NCBI GenBank assembly: GCA_030049955.1
Contig: JASIJX010000068.1
Span: 1 to 19,728, forward strand
Length of the DNA: 19,728 bases
DNA from: Acidobacteriaceae bacterium
Lineage (GTDB): Bacteria; Acidobacteriota; Terriglobia; Terriglobales; Acidobacteriaceae
Reading direction: 5' to 3'
Notes under the pieces: generated by a model
Seen by the model: the letters and a program-made list of their open reading frames with translations, nothing else
What the model was told of the DNA's origin: nothing
The model's database searches: none
Part shown: one piece after another, positions 1 through 7,634 of the stretch
Layout of the letters: each line of letters begins with the position of its first letter
How positions within the stretch are numbered: position 1 is the stretch's first letter
Position numbers and translations under genes: made by a program

Positions 1-88
1 TTCAAAAACCGGTTTTCCTGCTGCTTGTAACGCCCGTACCTGCGGATATGCGCCACCGGTGCGAGGGATACCGTTCATTCGATCGCAG

Positions 89-2077
89 CTATTGCGGCAC
101 TCCTGTTTGGCTTGAGGATTGGCCCGCGTCGGGCTGAATTGTCAGGTCCGTTACGTGGACGGTGGCTTCGACTTCGGGGACAGTGCCGTCGTTGGCCTGG
201 ACGCGCGTGGGCTTGCCGGCGACGGTGATGCGCTGGATGATGCTGCCGCGCGCGGGAACGAGCACGCGCCGCGTTACGGACGTATCGGCCGTGGAAACGG
301 TGACAGGGATCTCGGCGGCGGCGTAACCGGAATTGTCCAGCGTGACGCCGACGAGCGTGTTGCCGGCTTCGGCTGGCTCGGTGAAGACCTTCTGGATAGA
401 GATGTCGGGAAGGCCCTTGTCGGCGTTGACCCAGTCGGCGAAGAACCAGCTCAGCTTTTCGTTGGCGCCAGCCTGTTCCAACTGCTTTTCGAATTCTTCC
501 GGCTGGATTGCGCCGGCGGCGGAGTTATAGGCGCGCAGAGCGGCGGCGAGCGCATGATCGCCGGCCAGGTCGCGGAGCATCCAGAGAACGTAGGTAGCCT
601 TGGTGCTGTAGTAAATGGGAGAAAACGCGCCGGCCAGCGGCTGCCCCGCGCTGATGCCGGGACTTGCCGGCTCAGCCAGCGCCAGCGCCTGCCGCGTAGC
701 CTCCATGGACTCGAGCGCCTTGGCGCGGCCGTCGGTATTTTCAATCCATAGCGTGCTCATGAAATGCGCTACGCCCTGATTGAGCCAGGCGTGCGGCGAG
801 TCGAACCAAGCGTGCGTGAGCGCATGGACGAGGATGGTATTGAGCTGGTCTTCTGGCACGGGGCGGATGCTTGCGGCCAGCAGCGCGCCGGTTTCGAAGG
901 GCGCATCGTCGGGGTCGGGCAGGTCGAGAATGGTGAGCTGCGAGCGCGGGTGCTCGCCCAGCCAGCCGTCAAGAAACGGCGTGACGGTTTTCGTAGCATC
1001 TGACCACGCGGCTATCGCGGGCTCGTCGGCCGGCAATGCCCATAGCGTGGTGTTGGTGGCCTGGTGCGGCGTGCGAACTGCGACGAAAAGGCTGGGCGCT
1101 TCAAAGCCGAGCACGGAGTTGTCGAGAGCGGCTGTGGCAATGCCGGGGAAGTTCTCGCCGCCGGGAGTGGTGGCAAGCGCGGCGGGATGGCCATTGATGA
1201 GCGCGATTGTGGGCGCCTGGCCAGTGGGAAATTCATCGGTGAGGCGCAGGCGGAAATGCGCGCCGACGAGCCGCAGCTTGTGCTGGCCCATCTCGTCGAA
1301 GAGGCGGGCTCCGTCGCCGAGAATTACAGGCACGCTCGAAACTGGATACCAGACGACATTGCCGAATCCGCGCAGTCCGGTGAAATCGGCGCCGATGGAG
1401 TCCCAGTCGGAGTGGATGGCGATATCGGCCGGTGTGCCGAGGGCCAGCAGGCGTTGCGCGTTGGCGGCGATGGCGCCGGAGTAGGTGACGTCGAGGGCGA
1501 GGCTGGCGCCCGGCGCGAGCGGCGAAGCGAGCGTGACGGCGGCCTCGTGCAACTGGCCGGTGTGATCGGCGTCGGAGTTGAGCGTGGCCACCTGGAAAGC
1601 AGCGTCACGCGCGCCGATGCGGATGCGCTCCCAGTTGAGCGAGGACGAGATCTGCAGCGGGATGTGGGCCAGCGGGGTTTTGCCGTCGTTGCGCACGGTG
1701 ACGAGTGCGCGGACGGCGATGTGCTGCTCGGATGCGGCGAGGTGGACGTCCATGTCGAAGCTGGTGAACGTTACCGCCTGGCGCTCATCGTCAGTTGCGA
1801 TTGGCTCGGAGGCGTTCTTGCCCAATGGGGGCTGGGCTGCAGGGCCGGCGGTGGTGGTGGTCTGGCCGGTCTCGTCCGTGGAGCGGGAGTAAATGACCTG
1901 GCCGTGCGGGGCCTGATCGGGCGAAGCCTGGTTGGGCGAGGTCCGATTGTTTTGTGGTGGATTGGAGTTGCCCGATCCGGATTGCGCGAAAACAGGAGCT
2001 TGAAACAAAAGCGCCGTAGCGGCAATAGCCGCAAAGCGCACCACTGCCCGCGTGCGGCGGGCGGAGAACAACATCAT
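89..2077 (-). CDS. Secreted M1-peptidase-like protein with degenerate active site
   Basis: A 662-residue protein with a Sec signal peptide (Arg-rich start, hydrophobic stretch, cleavage near VFA-Q at about residue 32), so it is exported. The middle resembles gluzincin M1 peptidases: an N-terminal beta-rich domain, then HALTHAWF at residues 418-425 and LNQGVAHF just after it, then YYSTKATYVLWMLRDLAG and WFFADWVN, which match the helical half of M1 enzymes. The catalytic HExxH glutamate is Ala419, the NEG(F/V)A zinc-ligand glutamate is Gln434, and the spacing between the two motifs is about seven residues shorter than in M1 enzymes. GAMEN is not recognisable (ETGALL occupies the region). Peptidase activity by the usual mechanism is therefore unlikely, and a binding or scaffold role in the periplasm is inferred. 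The start ATG overlaps the stop of the upstream rRNA methyltransferase by 4 bp (ATGA), with AAAGG upstream. The C-terminal 100 residues look like a beta-sandwich. Confidence 0.8.
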   Translation of the reverse strand: MMLFSARRTRAVVRFAAIAATALLFQAPVFAQSGSGNSNPPQNNRTSPNQASPDQAPHGQVIYSRSTDETGQTTTTAGPAAQPPLGKNASEPIATDDERQAVTFTSFDMDVHLAASEQHIAVRALVTVRNDGKTPLAHIPLQISSSLNWERIRIGARDAAFQVATLNSDADHTGQLHEAAVTLASPLAPGASLALDVTYSGAIAANAQRLLALGTPADIAIHSDWDSIGADFTGLRGFGNVVWYPVSSVPVILGDGARLFDEMGQHKLRLVGAHFRLRLTDEFPTGQAPTIALINGHPAALATTPGGENFPGIATAALDNSVLGFEAPSLFVAVRTPHQATNTTLWALPADEPAIAAWSDATKTVTPFLDGWLGEHPRSQLTILDLPDPDDAPFETGALLAASIRPVPEDQLNTILVHALTHAWFDSPHAWLNQGVAHFMSTLWIENTDGRAKALESMEATRQALALAEPASPGISAGQPLAGAFSPIYYSTKATYVLWMLRDLAGDHALAAALRAYNSAAGAIQPEEFEKQLEQAGANEKLSWFFADWVNADKGLPDISIQKVFTEPAEAGNTLVGVTLDNSGYAAAEIPVTVSTADTSVTRRVLVPARGSIIQRITVAGKPTRVQANDGTVPEVEATVHVTDLTIQPDAGQSSSQTGVPQ

Positions 2078-2886
2078 GAACCAAGGCCTTTCTTTGCCCT
2101 GCGGGCGGCAGCCTTTTGGACGAGTGGCGGGGCCGGTTGGGAAGCGCGGCGTTGGCGCGCAGCCTCATAGAGCACCACCGCGCCGGCAGCGGAGACATTG
2201 AGCGAGCTGACGCCGCCGGCCATGGGAATGCGCAGCAAGAAGTCGCAGGTGCGGCGGACAAGATCGTGCAGTCCGGCGCCCTCGCGGCCGAGCACGAGAA
2301 CGCAGTCGCCGGTGAGGTCGAAGCGGTCGTAATCGGCGGGGCCGTGCTCATCGAGTCCTACAATCCACAGATTGCGGCGCTTGAGCTCTTCGAGGGCGCG
2401 GACGAGGTTGACGACCCGCGCAATTCGCAGATGCTCCGCAGCACCGGCGCTGGCCTTTACGGCAGCGGCGCTCAACGGGGCGCTGCGCCGCTCAGTCAGG
2501 ATGACGCCGTCAACGCCAGCGCCGTCAGCCACGCGCAGCAGCGCGCCCAGGTTTTGCGGGTCTTCCACGCCGTCGAGTGCCAGCAGCAAGCGCGCGGCGG
2601 GTTTGCCCTGGGCTGGCTCCGAAGCCGGTTCGAAAAGGTCCTCCAGGGTGAGGAACTCCTGCGGGCGCACGATGGCCACAACTCCCTGGTGAGCAGCGGT
2701 TTTTGCGAGGCTGGTCAACTGCTCGCGCGGCTCCGGACGCACCCGGACCCCTGCCTGCTGGCAGGCCTGGATCAGGCGCTCCAGCCGATCATCCTGGCGC
2801 TCACGGGCCACCAGAACGTGGTCAAAGCGGCGGCGGCCGGCTCGCAGGGATTCTTCCACAGCGTGCAGTCCGTAAAGGACTTCCAT
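2074..2886 (-). CDS. rlmB: 23S rRNA (guanosine-2'-O-)-methyltransferase, RlmB/TrmH family
   Basis: A 270-residue SPOUT methyltransferase. It is predicted to methylate the ribose 2'-OH of a guanosine in 23S rRNA (G2251 in E. coli numbering) using S-adenosylmethionine. The N-terminal substrate-binding domain begins with the typical MEVLYGLHAVEESLRAG. The three SPOUT motifs are present: motif 1 at residues 104-123 with Asn112 and Arg118, motif 2 VLGREGAGL at 198-206, and motif 3 IPMAGGVSSLNVSAAGAVV at 220-238, which forms the trefoil-knot SAM site. Length is normal for the family, with a basic Ala/Lys-rich tail. The ATG fits family alignments. A TACACT lies 6 nt upstream of it and no well-placed Shine-Dalgarno is seen, so the mRNA could be leaderless. 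The gene ends in a 4-bp ATGA overlap with the downstream M1-like gene, which suggests coupled translation. RlmB versus another TrmH paralogue is a family-level call. Confidence 0.9.
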   Translation of the reverse strand: MEVLYGLHAVEESLRAGRRRFDHVLVARERQDDRLERLIQACQQAGVRVRPEPREQLTSLAKTAAHQGVVAIVRPQEFLTLEDLFEPASEPAQGKPAARLLLALDGVEDPQNLGALLRVADGAGVDGVILTERRSAPLSAAAVKASAGAAEHLRIARVVNLVRALEELKRRNLWIVGLDEHGPADYDRFDLTGDCVLVLGREGAGLHDLVRRTCDFLLRIPMAGGVSSLNVSAAGAVVLYEAARQRRASQPAPPLVQKAAARRAKKGLGS

Positions 2887-2892
2887 GACCCT

Positions 2893-2898
2893 AGTGTA
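2893..2898 (-). promoter_or_regulatory. Possible -10 box of rlmB, leaderless spacing
   Basis: TACACT on the minus strand lies 6 nt before the rlmB ATG. A second TACACT at 2906-2911 lies 13 bp further upstream, so the element is repeated. No convincing -35 box is visible. The call rests on position and box quality only. Confidence 0.3.
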
Positions 2899-2919
2899 GC
2901 GACTTAGTGTAGGGATTTA

Positions 2920-2939
2920 GCCACGGATCTTCCCGTGGC
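2920..2939. other. Small perfect inverted repeat in divergent intergenic region
   Basis: GCCACGG and CCGTGGC form a 7-bp stem around a 6-nt loop between rlmB (minus) and the response regulator (plus). It has no T-run on either side, so it is not a simple terminator. It could be an operator or a leader hairpin 21 nt before the response-regulator start. Confidence 0.3.
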
Positions 2940-2960
2940 ATCTAAGGCATCGGAGTGTGC

Positions 2961-3332
2961 ATGTCGCAAAACGGGACCAAGCCCAAGGTCATCGTAGCCG
3001 ATGACGAAGGCGCAATTGCAGAGACCATGGCTTTGATCCTGAATGCACAGGGGTTCAATGCCCGTCCGGTTAGCAGCGGCGAGGCTGCCGTGGAGATGGC
3101 CAGTGCGTTCAAACCGGACTTTCTCATCAGCGATATCCGTATGGGGCACCTGAACGGCATCGAGGCGGCGATCCGCGTGCGTGAGAAGGCCCCGGGGTGC
3201 AAGGTGGTGGTCTTTTCGGCCACGATGGTGGATCACGAAACGCAGGCCCGGCTAAAGGAACTGGGTTTTGATTTCCTGCGCAAGCCGCTGCACCCCAGCC
3301 ATCTGTTGACTCATCTGCGCAAACAGCAGTGA
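2961..3332 (+). CDS. Single-domain response regulator (CheY-like receiver)
   Basis: A 123-residue protein that is only a receiver domain. All phosphorylation-site residues are present: the acidic pair Asp14-Asp15 in VIVADDEGAI, phospho-acceptor Asp58 in LISDIRMG, the Thr/Ser switch position Ser86 in VVVFSA, and Lys108 in FLRKPLHP. There is no output domain, so it should act through protein-protein contact or as a phosphorelay intermediate with a histidine kinase not in this window. ATG 2961 is preferred over the in-frame GTG at 2955 because GGAG at 2952-2955 sits 5 nt before it. It is divergent from rlmB and is followed by the zinc-ribbon gene on the same strand with about 155 bp between them. 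The cognate signal cannot be told from sequence. Confidence 0.9.
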   Translation: MSQNGTKPKVIVADDEGAIAETMALILNAQGFNARPVSSGEAAVEMASAFKPDFLISDIRMGHLNGIEAAIRVREKAPGCKVVVFSATMVDHETQARLKELGFDFLRKPLHPSHLLTHLRKQQ

Positions 3333-3474
3333 ATGCCTGGTTCCAGCGGCGGGTTGATTCGGCGCAACCGCCAGATCAGCCTTGTAACAGGCTTTGAACG
3401 CAGGGCCATTCCGAGACAACGAAGCCCTTTCCCGATGTCGTCAAAATTCAATTTGCAATTGTTCAAAACCCGGC

Positions 3475-3480
3475 TACAAT
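3475..3480 (+). promoter_or_regulatory. Probable -10 box of the zinc-ribbon gene
   Basis: TACAAT, with TTGCAA at 3453-3458 as a -35 box and a 16-bp spacer. It lies 8 nt before ATG 3489, so transcription would begin at or just before that codon and give a leaderless or near-leaderless message. Confidence 0.5.
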
Positions 3481-3488
3481 CTGGCGGA

Positions 3489-3686
3489 ATGAGTGGCTAC
3501 ATGAACGCCCAGAACAAGAAGATGGCCGCCGCCTGCAGACATCCCAAGGTGCGCGTCGTATCCCGGCATGAAGACACGGAATTCGTGGAGTGCCTTGAGT
3601 GCGGCGAGGTATTTGATTCAGAGGAGTTCCGCGACATGGAGATTGAGGACTCGGCAGAGACGGAAGATGTCTCTGACGACTCTTAG
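3489..3686 (+). CDS. Small zinc-ribbon-like acidic protein
   Basis: A 65-residue protein with a CRH pair near residue 16 and a CLECGEVF motif near residue 40, probably four zinc ligands (Cys, His, Cys, Cys), followed by a strongly acidic tail rich in Asp and Glu. Similar short proteins are common in Acidobacteria by recollection, with no established function. Two starts are possible: ATG 3489, which fits the promoter at 3453-3480, or ATG 3501 (MNAQNKK). The frame stays open back to 3333, but the promoter lies inside that stretch, which argues against a longer protein. It might bind nucleic acid or protein through the ribbon; this is inference only. Confidence 0.7.
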   Translation: MSGYMNAQNKKMAAACRHPKVRVVSRHEDTEFVECLECGEVFDSEEFRDMEIEDSAETEDVSDDS

Positions 3687-3702
3687 CGGTGGTCGAATTA
3701 TC

Positions 3703-3723
3703 AGCGCCGGCGTGCTCTTTTCC
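3703..3723 (+). terminator. Weak possible terminator after the zinc-ribbon gene
   Basis: AGCGC/GTGCT makes a 5-bp stem (one G-T pair) around CGGC, followed by CTTTTCC. It sits between two converging genes. The stem is short and the T-run is poor, so the call is weak. Confidence 0.3.
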
Positions 3724-3731
3724 TGAAATCC

Positions 3732-4400
3732 CTAAGATGCTGATCCGGAATCATTTCCTGGGCCGGTTGGTTTGACCGGTATTCCGTTTGCCGCAGCCGC
3801 GCCGGAGCGCCGCGAAGCGATCCATGCGTAGTGCAGCCCGGAGGCGACGGTGAGTGCGATGGTGGCGTCAAGAGCGACGGCGCGCACGCCGGCAACCCAG
3901 CGCGCGGCTGTGAGCTGGTGGAGCAGCACGGCCGCGACGGCGCCAATTTGAGCGAGCGTGTTGGCTTTGCCAAAAATGCTGGGCCGAAATTCGCGCCGGC
4001 CAACGGCGGCATAGAGGATGGCGGCGACCAGGAGAATGCCAACATCGCGACCGAAGACCAGGACCGTTACCGTTGTTGGCATGAGCCCTTTGTGCAGCAG
4101 CACCAGAAAAAGCGTGCTCAGCAGCAGCTTGTCGGCCACCGGATCGAGATAGTGCCCGAGCATGGAGCGCTGGCTGAGGGTGCGGGCCAGCAGGCCATCG
4201 AGCGCATCCGTGAGCCCCGCCGCCACGAACAGGCCGAAGCTCAGAGCATAATGATCGCCAAGGATGGCGGCCACCAGGAACGGCGCCATGCAGATACGCA
4301 GCAGCGTGAGCAGGTTGGGAGCGGTGCGGAGCGGGTTGGGACGAAGGCTGGTCGAGTCGTTCATGATTGGGGCCGCTGCGCAGACATGCTGTTTCGGCAT
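3732..4400 (-). CDS. pgsA: CDP-diacylglycerol--glycerol-3-phosphate 3-phosphatidyltransferase
   Basis: A 222-residue integral membrane enzyme predicted to make phosphatidylglycerophosphate from CDP-diacylglycerol and glycerol-3-phosphate, the committed step to phosphatidylglycerol. The CDP-alcohol phosphotransferase signature D-x2-DG-x2-AR-x8-G-x3-D-x3-D is complete: Asp65, Asp68-Gly69, Ala72-Arg73, Gly82, Asp86 and Asp90. PNLLTLLRI before it is typical of PgsA. About six hydrophobic segments are visible. Three starts are possible: ATG 4364 (MNDSTS, no Shine-Dalgarno), ATG 4400 (AGGCGG about 8 nt upstream, chosen here), and TTG 4436. The C-terminal 20 residues are Gly/Pro/Ser-rich and probably disordered. 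It converges with the zinc-ribbon gene. PgsA is preferred over other CDP-OH enzymes from the N-terminal motif and the length. Confidence 0.85.
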   Translation of the reverse strand: MPKQHVCAAAPIMNDSTSLRPNPLRTAPNLLTLLRICMAPFLVAAILGDHYALSFGLFVAAGLTDALDGLLARTLSQRSMLGHYLDPVADKLLLSTLFLVLLHKGLMPTTVTVLVFGRDVGILLVAAILYAAVGRREFRPSIFGKANTLAQIGAVAAVLLHQLTAARWVAGVRAVALDATIALTVASGLHYAWIASRRSGAAAANGIPVKPTGPGNDSGSAS

Positions 4401-4723
4401 GCTGGCCGCCTGGAACAGAGAAGCGCGACGATTCAATGCCGGTCCCCGGCTAATGCCCGGGGAGCCGCGGCTTTAGCTGGCTGGCCAATAACGCGGAGAC
4501 AGAATTTTTTCCGTCCCATCAAAATGATAAAAGACAGCTCCCGCGGGATGGCAAAACAACAGTGCGTCATCATCGCCATCAACGATGGTTTTTCTTTTCA
4601 CGTCATAGGATCGGTGCAGCAACCCGGCAGCGACCAACCGCGACCCCCGCATTTTGCATCCTCGGTGAGCCGCGGTAAACTGAGAAAGGCATATTTTCCA
4701 GCTTTTCTGAAACGGCTCGTTGT

Positions 4724-4765
4724 AGGCGCGTAGCTCAGTTGGTTAGAGCGCTTCCTTGACACGGA
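4724..4765 (+). pseudogene. 5' half of a split tRNA-Val(GAC) gene
   Basis: The acceptor 5' strand (AGGCGCG, 4724-4730), TA, a perfect D-arm (GCTC...GAGC), G26, anticodon-stem 5' strand CTTCC (4751-4755) and anticodon loop TTGACAC (4756-4762, anticodon GAC) are followed by GGA. Then the tRNA sequence stops: no T-arm or acceptor 3' strand follows. The missing half is found at 17682-17723 and pairs correctly with this one: five of five anticodon-stem pairs, and seven acceptor pairs with two G-U. The tRNA therefore appears to have been interrupted within or next to its anticodon loop. Confidence 0.8.
4756..4765 (+). repeat. Left copy of 10-bp recombination core (att-like)
   Basis: TTGACACGGA, identical to 17682-17691. 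It consists of the 7-nt anticodon loop plus three stem bases. Anticodon loops are classical crossover sites for tyrosine recombinases, with 7-bp overlaps and the stem serving as inverted core sites. Confidence 0.65.
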
Positions 4766-4840
4766 TGCCGCTTTTGGTGGTCATGAGCGGCGGAACACCG
4801 GTGTGTGATCGTTAAGTCGAAACCCTGCCCCGGTCGGTAA

Positions 4841-4917
4841 GGGCCCGTAGCTCAGTTGGTTAGAGCGCCTGCTTGACACGCAGGAGGTCTGCAGTTCAAG
4901 TCTGCACGGGCCCACCA
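4841..4917 (+). tRNA. tRNA-Val (anticodon GAC), CCA encoded
   Basis: A complete cloverleaf: acceptor GGGCCCG/CGGGCCC, D-stem GCTC/GAGC, anticodon stem CCTGC/GCAGG around TTGACAC (GAC, valine), variable loop AGGTC, T-stem TGCAG/CTGCA around TTCAAGT, discriminator A4914 and encoded CCA (4915-4917). It lies 75 bp to the right of the broken tRNA-Val 5' half and has the same anticodon, so it could replace the lost gene. Its T-arm and acceptor differ from those of the split tRNA, and the split tRNA's 3' half does not encode CCA. Confidence 0.95.
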
Positions 4918-5033
4918 AATATGTACTGCGAGGATCTGCGGCAGAGGTCCAGGCAAGAAATCACCCTAGGAATCCGAAGGGGCTCGCCGCCCGATATCAC
5001 TGACGCTCATCATTGCGCCAGGAGTAGCTGCTT

Positions 5034-5351
5034 CTAAGTCAGCAACCCCTTGATCCGTCCCTCAATTGCAGCCTGGGTCTGCTTTGCGGGAATCAGTCTT
5101 TCCAGCCATCCCAGATCTGCATCAACCGTTATTTCCTTATCCGTCACATCGACGAACCCCTTAATCGGCGAGCTGACGATCCCCACCTTCGCGTCGAAAG
5201 AAAAATCCATTCTGCCCCCCGTCCACTTCCTCGACTCATTCGCGATCTGTATCGGAACAGGTTCCAAGCCTTTAAATAGATCGTCAAATGAACGATCAAC
5301 CGACCGCATAATTTCCTCTTTCCGGCGGTTGTGCGATACGGTAACGCGCAT
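5034..5351 (-). CDS. Polyhydroxyalkanoic acid system family protein (PHA_gran_rgn-like)
   Basis: A 105-residue protein starting MRVTVSHNRRKEE and containing a conserved-looking MRSVDRSFDDLFKG, then SSPIKGFVDVTDKEITVDADLG and a C-terminal AAIEGRIKGLLT. This matches the short family annotated as putative polyhydroxyalkanoic acid system proteins (PF09650), whose biochemical role is not established. There is no signal peptide or membrane segment. GGAG lies 4 nt before the ATG. It sits just inside the left end of the putative integrated segment, immediately downstream on the same strand of a broken peroxiredoxin remnant. No PHA synthase or phasin gene is nearby, so a link to PHA granules rests only on the family name. 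Confidence 0.75.
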   Translation of the reverse strand: MRVTVSHNRRKEEIMRSVDRSFDDLFKGLEPVPIQIANESRKWTGGRMDFSFDAKVGIVSSPIKGFVDVTDKEITVDADLGWLERLIPAKQTQAAIEGRIKGLLT

Positions 5352-5361
5352 GCTTCTCCAT

Positions 5362-5565
5362 TCAGCATAGGCCCATCAATCCCGTGCGCGGATAGATATA
5401 GACCACTGTCCATCCCGCGATCTACGATAGGTCAACGATAGTTCCGTCGGTCGCTGGCAAAGGAACGGATGCTATGGGCATACCCAGCAGATGCCGTGCG
5501 GCACCATCGTCCGGCGGTGCGGGAATCGTCGACCAATCAGGCGCGTCGATGTAATTGCTCGCCAT
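5362..5565 (-). pseudogene. Remnant of a peroxiredoxin (AhpC/TSA-like) gene, N-terminal part
   Basis: Reading the minus strand from ATG 5565 gives a start typical of AhpC/TSA-family peroxiredoxins: DWSTIPAPPDDGAARHL, then LPATDGTIVDLS. An in-frame TAG follows at 5422-5424, and the same frame resumes with IAGWTVVYIYPRTG, which matches the WTVVYxYPRTG strand of that family. It then ends at TGA 5362-5364, before the expected catalytic GC(T/S)xxxC region. The family is normally about 150-200 residues, so less than half remains. The internal stop and the missing active-site cysteine make it non-functional. The break point is only about 10 bp upstream of the PHA-system gene start. Confidence 0.7.
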
Positions 5566-5717
5566 ACATCCATGCTAATTCGGGCTCGTCTGACTGCGGT
5601 TCTTGATGACAGCATCATCGTGTCGGTGTTGAAGAACTCGGTGCAGGTCGAGGGATTTTGATGCGATTGCCATGGCAATGAAAGTGGCATCGAACAATCC
5701 GAGCCGGGGATTAGTCT

Positions 5718-7634
5718 TCACTGAGGCAAGCCAACGCGGCGCACGAGGGACGAAAATCGAGCATCAGGCCGCAAAGGATCGAGAGTTGGATCGATTTTGA
5801 GATACATCAGCCCCTTGTCATGCGCAGCAAAGGCCTTTTCCAGCCAATCAAACGCTTCATCCTTTTCTCCCAATCCGGCATAGATCATGGCGATCTCATA
5901 TCTTCCCATCCCCTGAGTACGCACAGCGTTTTCCAGCTTGGGAATAACCGCACGCGCTTCTTTTTTTCGGCCCCACCGGGCATAGGCATTTCCAATATGA
6001 CCCAAGTCGTAGGGAGTACAACCGGCTTTTTGAAATGCATCGATGGCTTCTTCATCTTTGCCTGTTTCAGCGTAAACGTCTCCCAAGTAGAACTGGATCA
6101 AAGGAATAGTTGTGTCGGGTCCGTAAGTTAGTCGAAACAGCTCCAGAGCCCGGTCATATTGACGATCGAAGTAATATGCGACTCCGGCGTAGAACGGCCC
6201 GAGGCTGGCGACAGGATCGTGCTGAAGCGCCAGACTCGTCTCTGCAACTGCATCGTGCGTCCGGCCCACGTAGTAGAGATAATCCGTGTACTCCCAATAC
6301 ACGGGCGCTGAGTTCGGGTTGAGTTCGAGAGCGCGTTCGTACTCCTTCTCCGCCGTGCCCCAGTCCCAGTCCAGTTTCATCAACGCGCTTGCCAGCTCAG
6401 CATGGGCTTCAGCCAGGTTGTTATCCAAGCCGATTGCTTTGAATGCTTCGACTTTCTGCTTCGAATATGCTTCTACGGAAGGAAGAACGCCGCTATCGCC
6501 CATGTACTCATAGACACGGGCCATTGCGGCATGTGCTGGAGCGTAGTTGGGATTCGAGTCAATAGCGCGCTGCAAGTACGTAAAGGCCTCTTTATAATCG
6601 GTGTGGTTCATCAGTTGCATGCTCTGGAGGTACAATTCCTCAGTCTCCCAATCAACCGGGCGAGCCTGTTCAAGCCGGATTCTTTCCTGTGGGGTTAGTT
6701 CGACACTGATCGCATCGGCAATAGCTTCAGCCACTTCGTCCTGCAAGCTGAGAATACTCGTCTGGTCGCGAACGTAGGAGTTCGCCCAAAGATGACGATC
6801 AGTTCTCGCGTCGATTAACTGAGCCGTAATTCGCACCCGGTTATTTTCGCGTTCAACAGAACCTTCTACTATCGCGTCGACTCCCAATTCATGGGCAATT
6901 TCTGGTAGCTTCTTCTTCGTCCCCTTAAAGGTCATGACTGAGGTGCGGGAAATTACGCGCAGTTCGGAAATTTTCCCCAACTCCGTGATGAGTTCCTCGG
7001 TCATGCCATCTGCAAAATATTTTTGACTTGGGTCCTCGGAGAGGTTCTCCAATGGCAATACGGCAATGGAACGAATGGTGTCTTGTTGTGGGGCAGGCTT
7101 CCGGTCTAATGAAACGATTATCGCCGCAAAAATGAGGAGTGCGAATCCTCCGATCGCGATGAACCCTTTTCGCTTTCGGGAGACTTCTGAACCTGAGATT
7201 CGAGATGCCCTCGTAGAGTATCCCGCTTCTATCGTTCCCGAGGAGACTGGCTGTGTCGCGGCTTGGCCTCCAAAAGAGAACTGCGGAGCATACGATCCAG
7301 GCGGAAGCTCAATCCGGACTGCAGGAGAAATCTCGAGACTCCGATAGTACTGTGCAAGACGCCGCCGAACATCACTGGCTTTCACGCGCACGACAGCATC
7401 GTTCGCGGTATCGTAGTCAACTCGGCGGCCGAACATCTCCACACCGAGCATGCGCTCTCGCAGGCTTTCAAACTGGCCCGCCAGAGCGTGTTCAACAACA
7501 AGTTCGAGAAACTCCTGCGCCCGCTTGCCACTTTTAAACGCTTCGCTCGCAAAGATCTTTCGAAGCTCGCCACGGACTACCTGGACGCTGTGCGGATCCA
7601 CAGTTGATGTTGACAGATTCGACATGCCGCTCAT
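5718..7634 (-). CDS. Membrane signalling protein: N-terminal regulator-like domain, TolB-like domain, TPR repeats
   Basis: A 638-residue protein. Residues 18-100 form a domain with R-x-ELRKIFASEAF, FLELVVEHAL, VEMFGRRVDYD and VRVKASDVRRRLAQYY, found at the start of many acidobacterial and rhizobial regulator/adenylate-cyclase-like proteins. One transmembrane helix lies at about 156-176. Residues 188-310 are a TolB N-terminal/FlgO-like domain (SIAVLPLENLSEDPSQKYFADG, VDAIVEGSVERENNRVRITAQL). The remainder is TPR repeats to the C-terminus. It has no cyclase or kinase domain. The start at ATG 7634 is chosen from the N-terminal domain, GGTGA upstream and an extended -10 at 7663-7668; the frame is open further upstream but that part looks non-conserved. 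It is divergent from the CRTAC1 gene and may sense envelope state or regulate the neighbouring uptake genes (inference). Confidence 0.8.
   Translation of the reverse strand: MSGMSNLSTSTVDPHSVQVVRGELRKIFASEAFKSGKRAQEFLELVVEHALAGQFESLRERMLGVEMFGRRVDYDTANDAVVRVKASDVRRRLAQYYRSLEISPAVRIELPPGSYAPQFSFGGQAATQPVSSGTIEAGYSTRASRISGSEVSRKRKGFIAIGGFALLIFAAIIVSLDRKPAPQQDTIRSIAVLPLENLSEDPSQKYFADGMTEELITELGKISELRVISRTSVMTFKGTKKKLPEIAHELGVDAIVEGSVERENNRVRITAQLIDARTDRHLWANSYVRDQTSILSLQDEVAEAIADAISVELTPQERIRLEQARPVDWETEELYLQSMQLMNHTDYKEAFTYLQRAIDSNPNYAPAHAAMARVYEYMGDSGVLPSVEAYSKQKVEAFKAIGLDNNLAEAHAELASALMKLDWDWGTAEKEYERALELNPNSAPVYWEYTDYLYYVGRTHDAVAETSLALQHDPVASLGPFYAGVAYYFDRQYDRALELFRLTYGPDTTIPLIQFYLGDVYAETGKDEEAIDAFQKAGCTPYDLGHIGNAYARWGRKKEARAVIPKLENAVRTQGMGRYEIAMIYAGLGEKDEAFDWLEKAFAAHDKGLMYLKIDPTLDPLRPDARFSSLVRRVGLPQ

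Noticed and set aside
119..2170. Long plus-strand open frames opposite the M1-like gene
   Set aside because: They are antisense to a gene with a signal peptide and M1-like motifs; long opposite-strand frames are expected at high GC, and the translations resemble no family.
2116..2907. Plus-strand 263-residue frame opposite rlmB
   Set aside because: Antisense to a complete SPOUT methyltransferase with all three motifs; no own motifs or ribosome site.
4442..4462. Hairpin TCCCCGG/CCGGGGA upstream of pgsA
   Set aside because: A 7-bp stem in GC-rich DNA without a T-run or conserved context; chance is likely.
3831..4733. Plus-strand 300-residue frame opposite pgsA and beyond
   Set aside because: Antisense to a protein with a complete CDP-OH signature, and it runs into the tRNA fragment.
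5472..5690. 72-residue minus-strand open frame
   Set aside because: It is in a different frame from the peroxiredoxin remnant that overlaps it and resembles no family.
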